From Bryopsis sp. KO-2023 (Eukaryota; Chlorophyta; Ulvophyceae; Bryopsidales; Bryopsidaceae): a DNA stretch of 64,000 bases. Below the pieces are notes generated by a model, which worked only from the letters and a program-made list of their open reading frames with translations, searched no databases and was not told the DNA's origin. Below, in pieces: positions 19,504-29,943 of this stretch. The number at the start of each line of letters is the position of its first letter. Position 1 is the stretch's first letter. Made by a program: the position numbers and the translations under genes. Location: positions 1,984,001-2,048,000 of the forward strand of contig BSYQ01000008.1 in NCBI GenBank assembly GCA_030272585.1. Direction: 5' to 3'.

Positions 19504-22500
19504 AGAGGTCAAGGGCTGGAGAGTCCCTTGGCCGGAATGAAAAGGTGAAGGAGGACAGAAGAGGAGTGTGGGAGGGCCGGCGTAGCCACCCACACAAGGA
19601 GGCTACCATGGGGAGGGTAGCATCTGTTTCAGGGAAGCAGAACCTGGCAGGTGGTGTGCCTTGTGAAGCCACACCGAAAGGGAAGGTCGGTCGTTTGGAA
19701 AACGTTGAACTGGCGGGTACTCTGTTGGAGGCAGAGTCTCCTGCAAGTAGGTCAGTGGATGAATTGGCGGGTACTCTGCTGGAGGCAGAGTCTCCTGCAA
19801 GTAGGTCAGTGGATGAATTGGCGGGTACTCTGCTGGAGGCAGAGTCTCCTGCAAGTAGGTCAGTGGATGAATTGGCGGGTACTCTCTTGGAGGCAGAGTC
19901 TCCTGCAAGTAGGTCAGTGGATGAATTGACGGGTACTCTGCTGGAGGCAGAGTCTCCTGCAAGTAGGTCAGTGGATGAATTGGCGGGTACTCTGCTGGGG
20001 GCAGAGTCTCCTGCGAGTAGGTCAGTGGATGAATTAGTGGGTGCTGCTGCAGGGGCAGTAGCATCTGCAGGAATTTTGAAGGAGGTTTCCGGGAATGAGG
20101 AGGCTGGTCGGTCGAGTGGAACCACCACCTCTCAGGTCCCTGAGGCAGGAGGTGCAGGGCCAGGCGGGGCCACACCTGACCTGCATGAGTTTTCTGTGCA
20201 TGTGAGTGCTGACAGTGATCTGAGGGCAGACACTGCAGACTCGTTTTCAGTGAGAGAGGAGTCTGGGCTGGGCAGACCTAATGAAGTTTGCTTTCAAGGA
20301 CATAGCTTAGATGAACCCCCACTTTTGAAGTTGAGAGGAGTCCATGGGGGGACTCAGGGAATGTTGAAGACCACAGGTTTTGTGGCAGGTTGTTTTTCTC
20401 GAATATTGATAGATAGTGGAGCAACTGACAATTTTGTTTCAAAAGATTGGTTGCTTGAAAATGGCATTCAGACAGAAGCTGCTGAGGTTCTGACTGAGGT
20501 GCAGTTAGCAGATGGTAAAACCTCAGAAAAGGTAGAAAAAGAACTGCAGGCCAGTGTCAAAATGGGCAAGTTTGTGTCAGAGGAAAAGATGTATGCCATA
20601 ACACTAGGGAGGTACGACCTGGTGTTAGGAATGTCTTGGTTAAGCAAACACAACCCTGTCATAGATTGGCAAAAGAAGTTGTTGGTTTTGCAGACACCTC
20701 AGGGAGCAGTCAATCTTAGAATGCAGACTGGTAGAGTAGAAGATTGCAGTACAGCAGAATTGGATCTGATGTCTGCAACAGAGTTCGCACAGGTTGCTCG
20801 CAAGGGCAGACCTATATATTTACTTCATTTGAAAGAAGTGGATGTTGAGCATGCAATAAATGGGTTAGAAAGTACTGAAGCAATGAAAGGCAGTTTTGCA
20901 GATACAGTCTCCGAGGAAGAAAAAGAAGCTTTGCAGTTGGAAAAAGAAATCAGAAAAGAGTTTCAGGATTTGTTCAAAGAAGAACTGCCTCAGGAGTTAC
21001 CTCCTGACAGAGGTGTTAACCACAAGATAGAACTTGTGGAAGGGGCAGAGCCGGTAAAGAAGGGACTTTACAGGGCTAGTTTTGCAGAAAGAGAAGAACT
21101 GAAAAAGCAGTTGGCAGAGTTGCTGAAACAGGGTTTTATCAGACCTAGCAAGTCACCCTGGGGATCACCAGTTTTATTCGTTCCAAAGAAAAATGGGAAG
21201 TTGAGAATGTGTGTCGATTTCAGGGCACTGAATAAACTGACAGTGAAAAACAGGTATCCTATTCCAAGGATTGAGGAGTTGCTAGATCAGATTCAGGGAG
21301 CTCGTTGTTTCAGTAAAATAGATCTCTGCTCAGGTTATCATCAAGTGCGGTTGGACCCTGCAGATTCAGAAAAGACGGCCTTCCGCACTAGATATGGGCT
21401 TTTTGAATATGTGGTTCTTCCTTTTGGGCTGACAAATGCCCCTGCCACCTTTATGAACACCATGAACCATGTTCTTCATGATTTCTTGGATATTTTCTGC
21501 ATAGTTTATTTGGATGACATTTTGGTTTACAGCAGGAATTGGGCTGAACACAAGGTTCACTTGCAGAAAGTGTTGCAGAGACTGAGGGAACAGAAACTGT
21601 ATGCTTCAGCTACTAAGTGTGATATCTGCAAGATGCAGGTGGAGTTTTTGGGGCATGAAGTGAGTGCTGCAGGTATACAGGTGTTGCAGAGCAAAGTGCA
21701 GATCATCAGGGACTGGCCTCCCTTAACGTCAGTGAAGGACCTCAGATCCTTCCTTGGCCTGGCAAATTACTACAGAAGGTTCATCAAGGACTTCTCTGCC
21801 AGGGCTAAGCCATTGACTGCCTTGCTGAAGAAGGAAGCAAGCTGGCAATGGACAGAAAGGGAAGCTGCGTCAATGCAGGATATTAAGGAGGCATTGATGT
21901 CTGCACCAGTGTTGTTGGTGCCTGACCCAGGATTGAAGTTTGAAGTCACCACTGATGCTTCAGACTATGCTATTGGAGCAGTCCTTACACAGGACCATGG
22001 ACAGGGTCAGCAGCCTGTGGCCTATGAAAGCAGGAAACTGCAACCTGCAGAACTGAATTATGCTACCCATGAGAAGGAGCTCTTGGCCATTGTACATGCA
22101 CTCAAGGTGTGGAGGCACTATCTGGATGCTCAGGAATTTGTGGTGCACACTGATCATGCACCACTGAAGTATCTACAGACTCAGCCTCAGTTGTCCAAGA
22201 GGCAGGCAAGGTGGATGGAGACCTTGCAATCCTTCAAGTTTGAGATCAAATACAGGCCTGGAAGAGATAATGTGGTGGCAGATGCACTGAGCAGGGCCAC
22301 ACATCAGACTGCAAAGGAGCAGCCTGAAGTTAATGCACAAGCAAGATTGGACCTGACCCAGGGATTTCAGGAGGAGGTCAAGGAGGCCTATCAAAAGGAT
22401 CCTTTATGCAAGCAATTGATTGAGGCAAACTACAGACCAGCTCATGTAAAGTGGGATGGTCAGAGGCTTTGGAGAAGGGTTTGCAATGCCTGGAAATGGT

Positions 22501-23804
22501 GGATACCTGATGCAGACGGGCTCAGGGAGAAGTTGCTCCATGACTGCCATGAATCAGCATTGGCAGGACATCTGGGCAGACGAAAAACGCTGGTCAGAGT
22601 GCAGGCGCATTATTTCTGGCCACGCATTTCAGGCACAGTACAGAAGTATGTCAAGAATTGCATCCCCTGTCAGAGAAATAAGGCTTCTAATCAGAGGCCT
22701 TTGGGTAAGCTGCAGCCTCTGCCTATTCTTGATGGCAGGTGGTCCAGTGTTTCAATGGATTTTGTAGGCCCTTTGCCTAAAACCAGGAAGGGGTCAGATT
22801 ATTTGCTTGTGGTAGTGGACAGATTCAGTAAGATGTTGCGCTTGATTCCAACCAAACAAACGGTAACTGCAGCAGGAGTTGCAGATTTATTCTTTCAGAA
22901 TGTAGTTCGTTTCTTTGGGTTGCCTCAAGAGATTGTTTCGGATAGAGACAGTCGGTTCACTAGTAATTTTTGGAGAGCTCTGTGGAAGAGAGCAAATACT
23001 AGATTGGCAATGTCTAGTAGTTACCACCCTGAGACAGACGGGCAGACAGAAAGGGCTAACAGAACTGTGCAGGAGATTCTGCGAAGTTATGTTGAGCCTG
23101 CAGGTGCAGATTGGGAAGAGCATTTGGCTGCTGCAGAGTTTGCTTACAACTCCAGCATCAATGCCACTACAGGATTCTCTCCCTTTTTCCTCATGTACGG
23201 GCAGAATCCCCGAACTCCTGCAAGTGCTGTAGCAACTACAGCCTGCCCTGCGGTGGATGATTGGTGGACTACTTGGCAGCAAGCTCTGCTTGCTGGCAGA
23301 GACAACATTGCTCAAGCTCAGGATCGACAACGCCAGGTGGCGGATCAAACCAGGCGGGGAGGGGGCTTTGAGCCAGGCGAAAAAGTTTTTCTGGCAACCA
23401 AGGACTTACCCCTACCTGATGTACTGAGCAGGAAACTAACTGCAAAGTTCTGTGGGCCATTTGAGGTGGTAGAAAGGCTGTCAGAGGTGACAGTCAGGTT
23501 GAGGCTGCCAGGGCATTGGCGAATCCATGATGTGTTTCATGTGTCCAAGCTGAAGCCTGCCTTTATTGATCAGGAGGGCAGTTTTCCAGCCAGGAGGACA
23601 CACACACTGCAGCCTGAACCAGAGCTGGTTGAGGGGCAAGAGGAATACCTGGTGGACAGGATTCTTGCAGAAAGGACTGTCAGAGGCAGGAAGCAGTACC
23701 TTGTCAGGTGGCAGGGCTATGACCAGTCAGAGGATACATGGGAGCCTGCCAGAAACTTGCGAAACGCACCGGGCAAGTTACGTGAGTTTGAGATAAGGAG
23801 CTGA
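19488..23804 (+). CDS. pol: Element B Pol polyprotein
   Basis: The frame opens at 19488 in the -1 frame relative to gag and has no ATG until 19608, so expression as a Gag-Pol fusion by -1 frameshifting around GGAAAACTAA (19494-19503) is likely. An N-terminal spacer holds six copies of an 18-residue repeat. Then protease (ILIDSGATDNF near codon 290 from 19545), RT (YLDDILVYS near 653), RNase H (TTDASDYAIGA near 800), integrase with HHCC site (CIPCQ), SDRDSRF and HPETDGQTERAN, and a chromodomain (YLVRWQGYDQSEDTWEP) at the C-terminus. No stops. Confidence 0.96.
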   Translation: MLGKLKRSRAGESLGRNEKVKEDRRGVWEGRRSHPHKEATMGRVASVSGKQNLAGGVPCEATPKGKVGRLENVELAGTLLEAESPASRSVDELAGTLLEAESPASRSVDELAGTLLEAESPASRSVDELAGTLLEAESPASRSVDELTGTLLEAESPASRSVDELAGTLLGAESPASRSVDELVGAAAGAVASAGILKEVSGNEEAGRSSGTTTSQVPEAGGAGPGGATPDLHEFSVHVSADSDLRADTADSFSVREESGLGRPNEVCFQGHSLDEPPLLKLRGVHGGTQGMLKTTGFVAGCFSRILIDSGATDNFVSKDWLLENGIQTEAAEVLTEVQLADGKTSEKVEKELQASVKMGKFVSEEKMYAITLGRYDLVLGMSWLSKHNPVIDWQKKLLVLQTPQGAVNLRMQTGRVEDCSTAELDLMSATEFAQVARKGRPIYLLHLKEVDVEHAINGLESTEAMKGSFADTVSEEEKEALQLEKEIRKEFQDLFKEELPQELPPDRGVNHKIELVEGAEPVKKGLYRASFAEREELKKQLAELLKQGFIRPSKSPWGSPVLFVPKKNGKLRMCVDFRALNKLTVKNRYPIPRIEELLDQIQGARCFSKIDLCSGYHQVRLDPADSEKTAFRTRYGLFEYVVLPFGLTNAPATFMNTMNHVLHDFLDIFCIVYLDDILVYSRNWAEHKVHLQKVLQRLREQKLYASATKCDICKMQVEFLGHEVSAAGIQVLQSKVQIIRDWPPLTSVKDLRSFLGLANYYRRFIKDFSARAKPLTALLKKEASWQWTEREAASMQDIKEALMSAPVLLVPDPGLKFEVTTDASDYAIGAVLTQDHGQGQQPVAYESRKLQPAELNYATHEKELLAIVHALKVWRHYLDAQEFVVHTDHAPLKYLQTQPQLSKRQARWMETLQSFKFEIKYRPGRDNVVADALSRATHQTAKEQPEVNAQARLDLTQGFQEEVKEAYQKDPLCKQLIEANYRPAHVKWDGQRLWRRVCNAWKWWIPDADGLREKLLHDCHESALAGHLGRRKTLVRVQAHYFWPRISGTVQKYVKNCIPCQRNKASNQRPLGKLQPLPILDGRWSSVSMDFVGPLPKTRKGSDYLLVVVDRFSKMLRLIPTKQTVTAAGVADLFFQNVVRFFGLPQEIVSDRDSRFTSNFWRALWKRANTRLAMSSSYHPETDGQTERANRTVQEILRSYVEPAGADWEEHLAAAEFAYNSSINATTGFSPFFLMYGQNPRTPASAVATTACPAVDDWWTTWQQALLAGRDNIAQAQDRQRQVADQTRRGGGFEPGEKVFLATKDLPLPDVLSRKLTAKFCGPFEVVERLSEVTVRLRLPGHWRIHDVFHVSKLKPAFIDQEGSFPARRTHTLQPEPELVEGQEEYLVDRILAERTVRGRKQYLVRWQGYDQSEDTWEPARNLRNAPGKLREFEIRS
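19707..20030 (+). repeat. Six 54-bp coding minisatellite repeats in element B pol
   Basis: Six tandem units of 54 bp encode the 18-residue unit ELAGTLLEAESPASRSVD with few changes (T for A in unit five, G for E in unit six). They lie in the spacer before the protease. Because the unit length is a multiple of three, copy number can change without breaking the frame. Confidence 0.95.
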
Positions 23805-23978
23805 AAGGACCCGACCAAGCAGAGGTGACAGGTTGATATCTCTGACAGACTGAAGCAACCCCTGACAGAAACAGCGAAAAGAGTGCAGTATACTGGAACA
23901 AGAAGCTGTCTAGCAAGTTACGTGCGCAGAGCAGGAAGAGAGAAAGAGGAGCCTATCGTTCGAAAGGAAGGAGTCAAC

Positions 23979-24839
23979 ATGGAACCAGCAAACCAGGCCG
24001 CCCTTATCGTCTCAACCCCCGCTAGCAGCAGTGAACCAGCAGAGGCTGCCCCTGTGGTTATCAGCGGAGAAGCGGTGGAGAAAGCCGACGTGAGCAAGGG
24101 GGCAGATGAGGTTGTGGCGTTTGAGGAGGCTGTGCAGGTTCTGCGGAAGAGGGCAGTCGACGTTGCGGAGTTGGAAAGGCTGAGGAGCAAGTGTCAAAAG
24201 GTGGAGCAGGAGAAGTGGAAGCTGCAAGGGTCTCTGAGTGCTGCCGAAAGTGAGCTGAAAGCGTGGCGAGAGTGGGCGAAGAAAATGCCGGTAACGCGGT
24301 TGGATTCCGAAGAGGAGTTGTCCTTCGGCTTCCTGGACACAGGGCTCCCTGAACCAGAAAAACCTGCAGCAGACCAAAAGAGTGAGATGGAGACGGTGCT
24401 GAAAGAAACGGGACGTGGCTGTTCGCTTTGCTTCAAGACGGCGAGGTCTCTTGGGGCACCAGTGCGGGAGCTCCCATGTCGGAAGCACAGGATATGCTGC
24501 AGAGACCTCTGTGTCCAGAGACTCTGGTACGCGCCAGACGTAACGGTGGAAAAGACGAACCCAGACGGGAGCTTGGACGTGGTCGGACAACTCAGCGAAA
24601 CGCGAAAGGGGGTTTCGGTGGATGCAGCGAAAGAGTGTGGGCTATGCCAGCTTCGGGTGCACACGGCCATGGCGCCGAGGGTGCTGACATCCTTGCGAAT
24701 CGCGCTCGTCAGTCCACCCCTGCCGACGCAACCAGCCTCCCCGGGACGAACCAATCGTGATTGCGTGCCGCTGCGAGAGGTCCGCTGGAGTGTGCCTGCG
24801 CTTGCGCCAAAGAGGGGCTTGAAACGTCCGGCGACCTGA
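23979..24839 (+). CDS. Element B third ORF: coiled coil plus Cys/His module
   Basis: 286 residues from the ATG at 23979, 174 nt after the pol stop; the frame is open further upstream from 23883. A Glu/Lys/Leu-rich coiled coil spans about 50-110. It is followed by a Cys/His module: CSLC, CRKHRICC, CVQRLW, CGLCQL. The same order and similar spacing occur in the third ORF of element A (CVFC, CQRHWVC, CRDRVW, CKLCAL), with little other similarity. This suggests a common ancestral third gene in these chromoviruses. Basic C-terminus. No signal peptide or membrane segment, so not envelope-like. Confidence 0.85.
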   Translation: MEPANQAALIVSTPASSSEPAEAAPVVISGEAVEKADVSKGADEVVAFEEAVQVLRKRAVDVAELERLRSKCQKVEQEKWKLQGSLSAAESELKAWREWAKKMPVTRLDSEEELSFGFLDTGLPEPEKPAADQKSEMETVLKETGRGCSLCFKTARSLGAPVRELPCRKHRICCRDLCVQRLWYAPDVTVEKTNPDGSLDVVGQLSETRKGVSVDAAKECGLCQLRVHTAMAPRVLTSLRIALVSPPLPTQPASPGRTNRDCVPLREVRWSVPALAPKRGLKRPAT

Positions 24840-25783
24840 GGCAGGAATCGACAGGAGGTGTGACCATGGGAGTTGTGGCAGGATTGAATGTGGTTTGCTC
24901 AGTGGGTGCAGTGAAAGAGTTGGAATTTTTCAAGGGCTGTCCAGTTTCTGGTGATCAGTGTGTTGGAAGTGGAATTTTTCAAGGGCTGTCCAGTTTCTGG
25001 TGATCAGTGTGTTGGAAGTGGAATTTTTCAGGCAGGGTTAAACCCTTAGGGCTGTCCAGTTTCTGGTGATCAGTGTGTTGGAGGTGGACAAGGATCTCTT
25101 TTGCAGTTTCTGGACAGGTTGAGATGAAAACTCTGAAGTTTGCAACCTGTTTTGGTTATGAAAATGGTTCACCTGTTGATACATTGCAAGTCCAGTAAAA
25201 GGGGTTTTTATCTTTGTGAGGTTGGTATTTGTTGCCACTTGAGTATGGCTGGTTAAAAGGGCAGATACAGCAACCTGCATGGAGTTTTTATTTCAGTTTT
25301 GAATATGGAAATTGGTTTGACAAATCAGTGGCAGAATTACAACACTTGAGGGGCTGGAAAAATGAGAGATTTGGGTTCTATTTCAGACTGCAGATGGAGT
25401 GCAGTGTTTGCTTGAAAGAAGGGCTCTGATTTCTCTATATTACAGGTCCATGGATAGTTTGTTGAGCTGAAACATTTCTGTGGGAAGTTTGGTCCCTGTG
25501 AAAGTTATGGTTGTGTCAGAGTGCATAAGGGATAGCAATTTCCAGTGGCAGGACTTAGTATGGTTACATTTATTTTGGACTTGATTATCAGTGACTGAAA
25601 TCTGAAAGATGTTTTATTTTAATTCGATACATTGGGTTTGGTCTGAGTTGCAGATATGAATTTTCATTGGCAGAAGTTGGACTAAGAAGTTATTCACTGA
25701 TATGGGTTTTGTTAGCTTGCAGTCTCTTGGGTTTTTCCTTTCTAAGTTGCAGTAGGGGCTACTGCAGTTCAGGTGGGGAGGAA
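24840..25783 (+). other. Element B noncoding 3' region, 49-bp repeats and polypurine tract
   Basis: No supported ORF. Two exact 49-bp tandem units start at 24922 and 24971 (GGAATTTTTCAAGGGCTGTC…), and a third at 25020 carries an extra insert, ending near 25087. The purine run AGGTGGGGAGGAA (25771-25783) touches the 3' LTR and is the likely plus-strand primer. Confidence 0.85.
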
Positions 25784-26133
25784 TGTAGTGAATCGCCTGA
25801 TTCAGAGCCTGCTGGGCCCTGAATCAGGAGATCTGACTGTAGGTTGGCGAGCTGGCAGCTCAGCAGGTGTCCCTGCTGAACTGGCAGCTCAGAACATTCT
25901 TTGATCTGACCTGATACAGTGATGGGTTCACTGTGTCAGCTCAGTAGTTGTCTGATCAGGGGATCAGGTCTTGTCAGAGGTGCTGCAGCAGGGTATTTGG
26001 GCAGCGCCTCTAGGGTATTGGTACACTTGGTTTTAACCTAGCTTTTAACCTTGTTTGGAGTGCTTTGCACCTTGGTCTCCCTTTGTTTCACCTTCAGCTT
26101 GGCTGGCAGACTTGCAGAGTCGCAGCCGTTGCA
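25784..26133 (+). repeat. Element B 3' LTR
   Basis: 350 bp, no difference seen from the 5' LTR. Followed by the right GAATT target copy at 26134-26138. Confidence 0.95.
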
Positions 26134-26307
26134 GAATTGGACTACGTCGGAAGAAGGCGACAACAGAGACAGCAGAAACAGCGAGGTGATAAAGAGAGAG
26201 AAAGAAATAAGCCAGTCTGGAAGAAAGAAAAAGCAGACGGAGAGGTGAAGTGTTACAAGTGTGGGCGTCGAGGGCATTACGCTCGAGACTGCCCCTCGCG
26301 AAAATGA
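26134..26307 (+). pseudogene. gag: Element A gag, 3' portion with zinc knuckle
   Basis: Continues gag of the plus copy after element B: basic stretch ([17 protein letters not shown]) and knuckle [14 protein letters not shown]. The stop TGA (26305-26307) overlaps the pol ATG at 26304. Separated from its 5' part by 9.35 kb, so this copy cannot make normal Gag. Confidence 0.9.
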
Positions 26308-29300
26308 GTATGTTAGGTAAACTCGCAGGGTGTGAAGTTAAGGGGAAGCCTGCGAGTTCGAGGAATTCTAGGAATTCGAGGGATTTTTCGTTGGAAGAAA
26401 CGTCCAAGGAACCGACTAGACCTGATAACCAAGATAACCTAGAAGTCCATTCATTTGATGGGACAGATTTAGACATGACTAAGTTCGGATTTCTAGCAGT
26501 GGCTGAAACTGATAACCGAACTAGACAACTGATTACTGTGAAAGGGGAAATCTCAGGTTTTGCAGCTGAGATATTAATAGACTGTGGAGCAACTGATTGC
26601 TTTTTGGCTCGGAAATTTTGCGAGAAAAATAAGCTGGAATTAGAAGCACAAGAAGAAAAAGTTAGCCTGGCTGGGGGAAGTACCTTAGAATCTAAAGGGA
26701 AGATCAGGGCTACTCTCAGATTTGGAGATTTTGCTAGTAGGGAGATTTTTCATGAAATGTCTCTTGCTAAGTATGATGCTATATTGGGAAAAACTTGGCT
26801 GGCTAAGCATAATCCCCGGGTTGATTTTCGAACGAATGAGGTAGTGGTTTCAGACGGGCTGAAAGAACATTTGATTCCTCCGGCAAACCCCGGAGAGGAG
26901 GAAGAGGAACAGTGTGTGCTGATGGTGTTTGAAACATGTTTGAACAGAACTGACTCTGAACAAAATGTTTCCAGACAAGCTGAACTTGCAGCAGAAATCA
27001 GACAGGAATTTCCTAACACTTTTGTGGAAGAATTACCCAGTGAGATACCCCCTTCCAGAGGTATCGAACACACGATCCAGTTGGAACCAGGCACGGTTCC
27101 ACAAAGTAAAGCACCTTATCGACTAGGCATCAAGGAAATGGCAGAACTGAAAACTCAGATTGCAGCCATGTCGGAAAAAGGGTTTATTCGACCGAGTAGA
27201 TCACCTTGGGGAGCACCGGTAATTTTTGTACCGAAGAAGAACGGGAAACTACGCATGTGTGTAGATTATCGGGCATTGAATAAGGTGACGGTGAAAAACG
27301 CTTATCCGATTCCGAGGATAGATGAACTGATAGATCAGCTTCATGGCGCAAAATACTTCTCAAAAATAGATTTGTGTTCGGGATACTATCAAGTCAGGAT
27401 GGCGAAAAAGGATTGGGCGAAAACTGCTTTTCGAACTAGATATGGATCTTACGAATACACAGTAATGCCAATGGGTTTGACAAATGCACCAGCAACTTTT
27501 ATGAATGTGATGAACGATGTTTTTCGACCACATCTGGATAAGTTTGTTATAGTTTATCTCGATGATATCTTAGTTTACAGTCGGAACTGGGAAGAGCACA
27601 AGGAACATCTTAGACAAGTGTTTCAGCTACTCGAAAAACACAAACTTTACGTTTCACCGGACAAATGTGATTTGGGGATGACAGAAGTCGAATTTTTGGG
27701 ACACATAGTCGGAAGAGAGGGACTCTCCGTGGTACCTAAGAAAGTTTTAGCCATTAAGGAGTGGGCACAACCTCAGACAGTTCGGGATATTAGGTCGTTT
27801 TTGGGTTTAGCGAATTATTATCGGAAATTTATTAAGGGATACTCTGGGATTGCAACGCCGTTACATGAACTAACAAGGAAGGAAGTTAAATGGCAGTGGA
27901 CTGAAAGTCAGGAGAAAGCGTTTCAGACGCTAAAGAAGAGCATGCAAGAGGCACCTGTGTTAATAATTCCAGATCCGGAGTTGAGTTTTGAAGTAACTAC
28001 AGACGCATCGGATTTTGCTATTGGAGGAGTTTTGACGCAAGATCAAGGTCAGGGGCAACAACCAGCAGCGTTTGAAAGTCGGAAATTAAATTCAGCTGAA
28101 AGGAATTATCCGACACACGAAAAAGAACTGTATGCGATAGTCTATTGTTTGAAAACTTGGCGACATTATTTGGGGGCGAGGAAATTTGTGGTTCACACGG
28201 ACCACGCTCCGCTGAAATATATTCAGACGCAGCCTAAATTATCCAGTAGACAGGCTAGGTGGATGGAAACTTTACAGGAATTTGATTTTGAGATTAAATA
28301 CAAACCTGGAAAAGAAAATACAGTTGCAGATGCATTAAGTCGAAGGTCGGAAATGGAATTAAACGCTGTGGCAAAAGTCCGAGCAGGCGTAGTATTTCAG
28401 GATCAGGTTAGACTTGCGTATGAAGGGGATGAACATTGCAGAGAAGTTATAGCTAATTGGGAAGCTGGTGAAAAAGATCCGCGTTATAGGTGGGATGGCA
28501 CAAAATTGTGGTATAGTCTGAAAGACAAATGGTTTTGGTATATTCCAAAGGACAAAGAAATTAGACAAACAGTGTTGGCTGAATGTCACGATCAGGCTGG
28601 ACATTTTGGGAGACACAAGACTGTCGCAAATGTTCGAAAAAGATATTATTGGCCTAGATGCACTGAGGATGTCGAACGATATGTTAGGACTTGTGTTGGT
28701 TGTCAGAAAAACAAGTCTAGCACTCAAAAACCATTGGGGTTATATCAGCCAATTCCAGTTCCAGACGAACGCTGGAAAGAAGTTTGTTTAGATTTTGTGG
28801 GACCTTTACCTATGACACAAAAGGGTCATGATTATTTAGTGGTTAGGGTCGACCGTTTTAGTCGAATGATCCACTTGGTAGCCACCACTACTGCAGTTAC
28901 AGCTAGTGGGGTAGCTGAAATTTTCTTTGATACAATTTTCAGACATCATGGGTTGCCAGAGGCTATTATTTCCGATCGAGATACTCGTTTTACAGGCCAG
29001 TTTTGGCGAAAACTGTGGGAATTAGCGGGGACTCGTTTAGCTATGTCCTCTGGATATCACCCTGAAACTGATGGAATGACTGAAAGGGCAAATCGAGTAG
29101 TCGGAGACATGTTGCGAATTTATATTTCGACCATAGGGGGTGATTGGGACACTAAATTAGTGGCGGCTGAGTTTGCTTATAACTCATCCGTTCACTCATC
29201 AACAGGTTTTACACCTTTTTATTTGGTTTATGGGCAACATCCCAGATCCCCTCAGGATTTGTTAGACTCAGGTCCAGTTTCAGATGAATGGTGGACAGTT

Positions 29301-29849
29301 TGGGCTAAAAGTTTACAGCTGGCTCGGAAAGCGATTTTGAAAAGCCAACAGCGACAGAGGGCTGTCGCAAACCGAGGGCGGAGGGATGCAAGTTTTGCAT
29401 TAAATCAGTATGTCTTTTTATCGACAGCTGATTTACCTTTACCGCCAATGATGGGCCGGAAGTTGGTATCTAAGTTTTGTGGACCTTTTAGAATTATTGA
29501 TATTGTGACATCAGTAACTTACAGGTTGGAACTTCCTAATCACTGGAAAATACATGATGTTTTTCATGTTTCCAAGCTAAAAGCATTTGAAGATGGATCA
29601 GAAGAGTTTCCAGCCAGGGCTATTTCTCCACCTCCAGATCCAGTGGTGTTGGAAGGAGTCGAGGAATATATCGTCGAAAAGATCAAGACACATCGAACCA
29701 AACGGCGGAAAAAGAAGAATGTGACAGAGTACTTGGTTTCCTGGGAAGGATACGGATCGGAAGAGGACCAGTGGCTCCCGTCACATCACTTGGGTAATGC
29801 GCAGCAAGTGCTGCAGGAGTATTTACGTCAAAAATCTTCCATGGACTAG
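26304..29849 (+). CDS. pol: Element A Pol polyprotein (plus copy)
   Basis: Open throughout, 1181 residues, the same domains as the minus copy: protease, RT (YLDDILVYS at about 27553), RNase H (near 28000), integrase (zinc site near 28590, SDRDTRF near 28970) and chromodomain (from about 29660). It differs from the minus copy at about six residues, among them M to R beside the integrase core motif (VVRVDRF against VVMVDRF), which may matter for activity. Because gag is split upstream, this pol is probably not expressed as in the intact element. Confidence 0.96.
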   Translation: MSMLGKLAGCEVKGKPASSRNSRNSRDFSLEETSKEPTRPDNQDNLEVHSFDGTDLDMTKFGFLAVAETDNRTRQLITVKGEISGFAAEILIDCGATDCFLARKFCEKNKLELEAQEEKVSLAGGSTLESKGKIRATLRFGDFASREIFHEMSLAKYDAILGKTWLAKHNPRVDFRTNEVVVSDGLKEHLIPPANPGEEEEEQCVLMVFETCLNRTDSEQNVSRQAELAAEIRQEFPNTFVEELPSEIPPSRGIEHTIQLEPGTVPQSKAPYRLGIKEMAELKTQIAAMSEKGFIRPSRSPWGAPVIFVPKKNGKLRMCVDYRALNKVTVKNAYPIPRIDELIDQLHGAKYFSKIDLCSGYYQVRMAKKDWAKTAFRTRYGSYEYTVMPMGLTNAPATFMNVMNDVFRPHLDKFVIVYLDDILVYSRNWEEHKEHLRQVFQLLEKHKLYVSPDKCDLGMTEVEFLGHIVGREGLSVVPKKVLAIKEWAQPQTVRDIRSFLGLANYYRKFIKGYSGIATPLHELTRKEVKWQWTESQEKAFQTLKKSMQEAPVLIIPDPELSFEVTTDASDFAIGGVLTQDQGQGQQPAAFESRKLNSAERNYPTHEKELYAIVYCLKTWRHYLGARKFVVHTDHAPLKYIQTQPKLSSRQARWMETLQEFDFEIKYKPGKENTVADALSRRSEMELNAVAKVRAGVVFQDQVRLAYEGDEHCREVIANWEAGEKDPRYRWDGTKLWYSLKDKWFWYIPKDKEIRQTVLAECHDQAGHFGRHKTVANVRKRYYWPRCTEDVERYVRTCVGCQKNKSSTQKPLGLYQPIPVPDERWKEVCLDFVGPLPMTQKGHDYLVVRVDRFSRMIHLVATTTAVTASGVAEIFFDTIFRHHGLPEAIISDRDTRFTGQFWRKLWELAGTRLAMSSGYHPETDGMTERANRVVGDMLRIYISTIGGDWDTKLVAAEFAYNSSVHSSTGFTPFYLVYGQHPRSPQDLLDSGPVSDEWWTVWAKSLQLARKAILKSQQRQRAVANRGRRDASFALNQYVFLSTADLPLPPMMGRKLVSKFCGPFRIIDIVTSVTYRLELPNHWKIHDVFHVSKLKAFEDGSEEFPARAISPPPDPVVLEGVEEYIVEKIKTHRTKRRKKKNVTEYLVSWEGYGSEEDQWLPSHHLGNAQQVLQEYLRQKSSMD

Positions 29850-29943
29850 CTCCTGTTTTCCTGAGTTCGGGTTGAGTGTGTGCGAGTGCGAGTGTGTGCG
29901 AGAGACAGTTTGGAGTTCGAAAAAGAAAAAGAAAGCAGACAAC

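Larger units (their letters stand above)
16783..26133 (+). mobile_element. Ty3/gypsy chromovirus B, nested in gag of element A
   Basis: A 9351-bp element with 350-bp LTRs that look identical (16783-17132 and 25784-26133), ends TGTAGTG/GTTGCA, and target duplication GAATT (16778-16782 and 26134-26138). Order: LTR, primer-binding site, GC-rich leader, two small ORFs, gag, pol in the -1 frame with chromodomain, third ORF, repeats, polypurine tract, LTR. All ORFs are open, so it is the youngest layer of the nest and probably competent or recently so. Its proteins are clearly related to, but far from, those of element A. Confidence 0.96.

Noticed and set aside
19707-20030. CRISPR-like array
   Set aside because: The repeats are directly adjacent without spacers, are coding, and lie in a retrotransposon Pol of a eukaryote.
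19256-20175. Long minus-strand ORFs opposite element B gag-pol
   Set aside because: Shadow frames of the 54-bp repeat and RS region; the plus-strand frames hold the known domains.
26045-26476. Minus-strand ORFs spanning the element B LTR and element A
   Set aside because: Chance frames across an insertion junction, with an equivalent shadow ORF in the intact copy at 11008-11466.
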